A stretch of 7,254 nucleotides of DNA. It comes from Candidatus Omnitrophota bacterium. GTDB lineage: Bacteria; Omnitrophota; Gorgyraeia; Gygaellales; Profunditerraquicolaceae. Of this stretch, positions 1 through 6,500 are shown one piece after another. The stretch covers positions 1-7,254 of the forward strand of contig JAHFFQ010000071.1 in NCBI GenBank assembly GCA_023247875.1, read 5' to 3'. The notes under the pieces are model-generated. The model did not search any database. It was given only the letters and a program-made list of their open reading frames with translations, and was not told the DNA's origin. The stretch's first letter is position 1, and each line of letters starts with the position of its first letter. Made by a program: the position numbers and the translations under genes.

Positions 1-1
1 G

Positions 2-520
2 GTTTCCCTTAAAATGCGCCCTTACCGCTATTCTTGACGTGCCGCTTGACTTAACGGCATTCTTGATAATTTCTTCTCCACCGGCACTGATAATACGCGT
101 ATAGAAATGGTTCCTGTAAGGAAGGCCCTTGTCAAACAAACTGCATACTTCTATTACAAATTCGATATCCCTGGAAGCCTCCCATACTCTGAATGGCTCT
201 ATGATTTCCTGGATAAACCGCCTCATGTCTGCGCATAACCACATAGAATCACCCAGGGAGAACAATATTTCATTCATTAAATTCTGCGCCATGCGCCCTT
301 CATTAATAATATGTTCAATAAACAACCTTGCCTTGCCTTCCGGGACCTCAGCCCATTTTGCTTCATCCTGCCTTAAGCGCCGCAGCCCTAAAAGCGCCCT
401 GTCAAAAGCATCTTTATAGGCAACAAGAAATGCTCCACCTCTTCCCTCGGCAGTCGCGGCAGTCTTTTTTGTTTTAACTGGGTGTCCTGCTCTAACAATC
501 TTATAATGGGCCTCACAGCT
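2..520 (-). CDS. Frameshifted continuation of the giant protein, with histidine-kinase ATPase N box; 3' partial
   Basis: After the in-frame TGA at 521-523, this frame is open to the window edge (173 codons). It reads as ordinary protein throughout, including GAFLVAYKDAFDRALLGL and later EEIIKNAVKSSG (76 down to about 41). The latter resembles the N box (ExxxNA) of a GHKL/histidine-kinase ATPase. The preceding segment (DMRRFIQEIIEPF, then DIEFVIEV) resembles the strand-rich entry to that domain. The only plausible starts in this frame are TTG at 323-325 and ATG at 290-292. Neither has a convincing ribosome binding site, and both would discard the good coding sequence upstream. The HisKA-like helix lies just upstream in the other frame, so I read this as the same polypeptide split by a one-base deletion. 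The shift most likely falls at the A6 run at 465-470. The alternative is an overlapping separate gene. The rest of the ATPase domain lies outside the window. Confidence 0.6.
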
Positions 521-3500
521 TCATCCAGTTGTTTAAGCTGAACAATACCCGCAGTCACCTTGTCGCCAATCAATTGCTTAAGAAACGCGTATATGCGTAT
601 ATCAAAGGCATTTTTTAACGCGTGTATCAGGCCGCTTAAGACCATCTCCGTTCTTATCTGCTGAAGCAGCTTGGATTTCTCATTAATGAAAGCAGTTAGC
701 GAATCAACGCAGGACTTGCCCTGCTCTTCCAGGAGCTCTGCAAATATTGCCTGGCCGGATAGCCGGATAGCATCTTTCTCATCACGTAAACCACCCAAAT
801 ACCTGAAAGCCGCTCTCAAACTTTCTCCTAAAAGCACATTCAGATGAAGAGACGCAAGCGACTGCTCCAGGAACGCTCTATTTACCACGACGACATTAAA
901 TGAGGGGAATTGGTATGCTTCGATAAGGAAGGCTGAACGGTCAAAGAGGCATATATAGGTAAGAGCGTCCTCCTGGATGAATTCCTTCATCCATTTGTCC
1001 TGCGTCTTCAAGACTTTCTCGAGAAGGCTATCCATTTCCGTGAATTCAGGATCTATGAATATATTCTCTCCTTTAATTTTCTCCCATCGCCGCCCCAGAG
1101 CGTTTTCGTAGGCAACGGCATAGGGAATATCGGCGGGCGGGACATCTTCACGCTGGCTTTCGCCTTTGCGCGGGTGCCCGTTAACCAACTCCAACCATAA
1201 ATTGAATCTTTGCTCCTGCATATCAGTTATCGGGCTTTCGCTGGTTTTATCTTCCGAAGGATTTCCTTTTCGTTTCCCGCCTATTAGCGGATTAGATTGT
1301 TTCTGGTGATACCTTAGCAGCGGGTATCCGGCAATTGAAAACGCTATAGATGCTATTAAAACAATTCCCTTGTCAGGGAACCCGAAGATATAGCTGATCA
1401 AGCCAAAAAACCCGCAGGCAAGGCCTGTGAATATAAAATACGCTTTTGCCTTAACCGGGCTTGCGGCGGCAAACGGCTTAGATAAGATAACCAAAGTTCT
1501 TTCCTTAAGATCGCCCAGCGGGCTGGAAACATAAAATATATCCGAAAGATAGCCCAGCTCAAGGAGTAACCTGCTTTTAAAATTTTGCATATCGTAAGCA
1601 ATGCACTCAAGCACCATAGCGTATTCTCTATTGTCGCTTTCAATGTATCCTTCTATACACGCAGAATCCCAGAGCCCCAGTTCGCTTAACGCGACAAGCA
1701 GCATAGCTCCGTCTTCCTCATTTGACGCGAAAATATTATAGCTAATATAAACCTGGCCTTGGGCTAAAGACTTGACGCATTTAACCATGATACTTCTTTC
1801 ATGTAACCGCGCATCAGAAGGTTCAACGCTTTCGGCAAAGAAGCTGTAATGCACCAGACGCTCCCTGATCCTTAGCGTATAATCGGAAAGATTGACCTGC
1901 TCAATGGCTTCTTCGAGAGTCCGCGTAACCATGCGGCTGCCATCCTTTATCAGGGCGATAGGTGAATTGGCTGCATTAATTACATCTATGGCAAGCTTTG
2001 CGCGATAGTAAATGATGATGTTTGGATTGTTAATTTTCGGGTTAGCAGGGTCTTCGGCCGGCTGCTGATAGGTATAAGCGGGTTTTAATGACAGGATGGT
2101 AGAATACTTTGCCTGAATACCGGAATAGCCACAGGCTAAGAGTATCAGTGGAGCAGTTACAATAAGGGTGATTCTTTTAAGCCAGTGGGGAGGCGCCCTG
2201 GCAAAATTAGGCGCTGTTACCGCGCTGCCAACGCTTGCTTCAACTGCCTGCGCAAAGCCATCATTATTGCTGGGTTTCTGCGTGTACAAACCGCGCAATA
2301 TCGCTCCGTAAACAGTGAGCAACGGACTTGAACATAGAAGCAACCTTCTCTCTTCCTCATCAATAATCTTGCTATATTTAAACAGCCATTCGCAGATAAA
2401 TCTCGCCTCATCAATATAATTATGGGATACATGAGAACTTTGATCCCATGTTAATATGTCGGATGATAATTTTACTATCTCACCTCCTCCTAAACGAGAA
2501 AGTATGGCGACAACGATATTCTGAGTTAAAACAGAATCCTGCGTGCTTCTATTCACGGCTAATATCAGGTTTTTCAATGCTACCTCCGGGAATACCTTTA
2601 AAACATCCGCTCTATCAGACAGCGAATAATCCTGCCCGGAGATTCTTTTCCTGACCAATCTATCATAACAAGATAAAGCATAGTCCGACCCGCCAATCGC
2701 ATTCACTTTAATTCCAGTATTTTCTATATTTCTATGCACCCCAAAATGATTTGGCCCTCTTAAGGTTATGATATCTAAATTACGGTTTTCTTTTAAGCTG
2801 TTTATTACAAACTTGCTGAGCTCCCGGTCTCTTTCTGCTACTGAAAATGCCTCGAGCTCTATAGATCCTATCATTCTCTTAATATACCCATCAATATCTG
2901 CCAGCCTGAATAAATTGAATGCCTCATATTCAGCCTTAGTTGCTTCTTCAGAAGCCAGCCATGGCCGGAAACTTATATTTTCCATAAAGAACGCTACATC
3001 TTTGTGCCTGGATAGAAATTCAAAAATTCCTTCAGCATAGCCTCCTACTGGAAGCATTTTGCCTGCTTGTAATTCTTCCAGGCTGCAATTCATATATTGC
3101 CTTCTCCATTCTTTGAAATATCGCTCTAAGGCAGACAAATAATTTGCATCGGATAAATTATTAATTCTCCATAGGTCGGGATTTTCTTCTACTAACCAAT
3201 CCAGCGAAGGATCCACAAATTCCAAAATAGCGGATACTTCTCTATTGAGCGCCTTGGAATAGCTATAAGAGTCTTCCAAAACACCTTTAATTTTGTCAAA
3301 ATCAACTGCGGTGAGGTGAAAGTTGTAAATAACAGTAAAAAGCCCTTCCAGCGGGCTTCCGGCAAAGATAGAATTATAATTATTTCCTTTTTCTGTTTTT
3401 AACAAAAATCTTAAGACTGCGCCGCAGGTATTTTCCCAACCCATATGGCTGCTTGCCTGTTGCCGTAAATGAGATTCTGCCGTGAGGTTTGCGACTTTAT

Positions 3501-6500
3501 TAAAAATCGGGCTATTACTTCCTCTAAACGCAACATTTACAGGGAGAATTTCCTGAATTTCAAACTTGAGCTCCATATTTGAATCCAATTCCCTTCCTTC
3601 TCTTAAAATACCAAAGAACCGCGCATCGCGCTGGCGCAGCAACCGCAGTAACGATTCTTTAACGATCACCCTGTTGATTATTCCCATTGATTCGGTGCGC
3701 CTGTCCATAAACGCGAACGTTGCCGCCAGCGGCTGCCTGTCTATGTCCCGCATATTCTTGAGTCGGAACTTATTATTTCCATTTTCAAATATATCTACGC
3801 AGAAAAGTATGTCCAGCGCAAGGACAAGGTCATCTGCAGAAAATTCTCTGCCTTCTGCTAGAGATTGCACTTTGCCCCAATTGCTGAAATAATGGGCATG
3901 CCTTGTAATAAACCATTCCTGCACAGCAGAAACCACTATCCCCCTCCTGGATAGCGTCTCTATGGCAAAAAATTCGTGCGCGAACTCTACCATCAAATTA
4001 TCGGCGCAATCCTGCCGCGTCTCTCCCTCTAATCCTTCTTTGTCTAGGATACATTCCAGGAACATCCCGCACAGCTCTAATCCACAGACGCATTCCGGAA
4101 CAGAAACTCCCTTTTCGGTTAAGAATGCGGGAATCTCTTTGATACCCGGAATATTACCCGCGGCGTATTTCTTGATCAATGCCTGATGTTTGCTGAATAT
4201 TGCTCTTGCGTGCGGCACCGATTGGTATACAACTTCACAGATATCATGAACCCTGACAGCAGGAATAAGCTCGCTGATTAATGTCTCCGGCAGGCCAAGC
4301 TCTTCGGCGACAAGGGCAAAATAGCGGTACACCCGACGCAAATGGCCTATATCAAGAAGCGCGTTGGTATCAAGCCGCGGGTCATCCAGAAGCATATCCG
4401 ATAGGCGCACCCACGGACTCTTCACGCAGCCGTCTATCGCCGAGGCAGACGCGCATTCTCCAATTTCATATCCAGGCAAAACATGGGTTAATATGTAAAC
4501 GACCGTGTTCCTTATTTGCCCCGGAGGAGAACGGCCTTGAAGCGATAGCCAAGGAAGCATATGTCTAAAGTTATAGTTTTGATTCTGGAATAAACCTATT
4601 AATCCGGCGTTAGATACGCCGCGGGTATTCTTGCCTATTATTAAACTCCATGCAGGCTTGAATTGCCATATAGGAGAGTTAGTTTCCTGCGTCATACCCA
4701 GCGTCACCGCCAGACAGCCAAACATCCACAGTCTAAATTGCACCACTGCGCCGCAGATAGCTGAAGAAGCACAAATATCAGTAGGCAAGATAATAGTAAC
4801 CTTCGTACCGTCTGGAATATTCTCTATTTTAATCTTGCCACCATGATATTCGATCATTCTTTTAGCAAGTGCTAATCCGATACCGCGTCCTCCTCCAACA
4901 TTTTCCCATTCTTTATTTGTTGTATGCCCAATATAAAAAAGCTTGTTAAGGTTACCAGGAGAGATACCGCCGGCCATATCGTTAATCCCTATAACTTGGC
5001 TGCCGTAAGATTTATATATATAAACTTGGAGATCATTGCTGCTCAAATTTAAATTGCGGTAAGCCAAATACGAATTCTTAATTATCTCTTGGAAAACAAA
5101 CCAGATATGTTCTATTATGCCAAAATTAACTATCGCTTCCTTCTCCCCTTGAATAAACATCTTAAGATTTAATAAATTAACCTTGCGCTGAGCAGCTACA
5201 GATCTATCCAGCATGTTCATCACTTGCAATTGAAGGTTAAGAATCCTAATTATATTAATATTGGACACTATGCTCCCCTTATCTTCTGCAAAATAATCTT
5301 GTGGAGGAATTATAAGCAGATGATTAAAACTGGTTAGCAGAACATTTATTCTAAACCAAATATCAAGCATGCCCTGTAACAACGCCTGAGTATTTTGTTC
5401 ACATATCTGAATAGCGTTCAATGTATTAGGTAATTTTCCTAAAGACACAAAATTAACGGGACCAAGAAATCTTGCCATAAAATCCGGGGTTATAATAGTC
5501 CGTATAGCGATCATTCTCGCCACTAACTCTATTTCAGTAATTCTCCCGCTCGCGCCAAGTAAAAATATTTTTAGCATCATTTCCGCACTATCTTTAATCT
5601 TATCAAAATCATCCGCAAATCCTGTGTTGGTAAGATAGCTCAATTGTTGTAGGCATTGTTCGTATTCTTTTAGTGCCTTAATAATCACTAATGATTTGAC
5701 CTTTATATAAGTTAATATAAGTTCATATCTTTCAAAATCTGCCTTCCTTTGCTGAATTCCGCTCAAAAGCAGACTGAAGGCTTTTAATGAGGGCAAAACT
5801 ATCTCGTTTGACCTCTCCTCCACAGCGGAATCAGCAACCTTCCTATTCGGATCCTCTAACCATTTCCTATACTCTTGGTGCGCGGGATCGTTGATATACT
5901 GGTAGGCAACATAAGAGGTAAGGCTGTAATGTTCAGGATGGGTTCCTTTGACCGCCTTCCTGACTAATGAGGCCTGCACGTCAATATCCACAGGGGCCTC
6001 CATCAGCACGAAGGTCAGCGGTTTGCTTAATTTAGCAGGCACCTTGCCCATATCGCTCTTCTGTAAGTAGGCATCCACTAAGTCCCGCTCGGACTCTGAG
6101 AAGCTCTCTGTGGTGAATTCAGGGGCGTCGGGCGCACCGTACCTGTACACGACTATGTTTATCAGCTTGTGCTTATCCTTGTTAAAGCCGTAAGGCTTGA
6201 CATTATCAGGCTGAGGTATTCCTCTGCCCAGCTCAAGCTCGATATTCTCCAGTAGTTTATTAATGGTATCGTTGGTGCCCTTTTTGGGATCTAATCTGTA
6301 CTGATGGTCTGTGCCTACCATATAATACAGTTCTAGCTCTTCTTCAGGGCTCAGGTTGAAGAGCTTAAAGGAATAATCCTCCCCGTCTGTCTTGTCCCTG
6401 CCTTTAGTCCGTTCATCATTTGTGCCTGCCCTCATACGCATCTTTACCTTCATCTCTTCTTTGCTTAAATTTCCCGCGTCGGTAAAGGTAATCAGCGGCT

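Noticed and set aside
129..419. Plus-strand open frame of 96 codons
   Set aside because: It lies opposite the frame carrying the kinase N-box continuation, has low-complexity Ser-rich content and no ribosome binding site; it is an antisense shadow.
464..471. Programmed -1 frameshift at A AAA AAG
   Set aside because: The heptamer is in the phase of the downstream frame, not the upstream one, so the classical tandem-slip geometry does not apply; an indel is simpler.
755..770. Tandem 8-bp repeat ccggatag x2
   Set aside because: Two short copies inside coding sequence, not a multiple of three, with no further units; likely chance.
684..831. Degenerate metallopeptidase motif (GESLR in place of HExxH, residues 2106-2110, with DEKDA after it)
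   Set aside because: The metal-binding histidines are absent and the resemblance is only in spacing; not enough to support a call.
1398..1643. Minus-strand open frames at 1398-1643 and 2217-2432
   Set aside because: They are out-of-frame readings inside the giant gene, with no independent start signal or recognisable domain.
3566..3892. Plus-strand open frame of 108 codons, and similar ones at 2448-2654, 2768-3040, 3962-4186, 4281-4568, 4631-4846 and 6884-7225
   Set aside because: All are antisense to the giant coding frame, which has recognisable domains; none shows a motif, a start signal or spacing expected of a gene.
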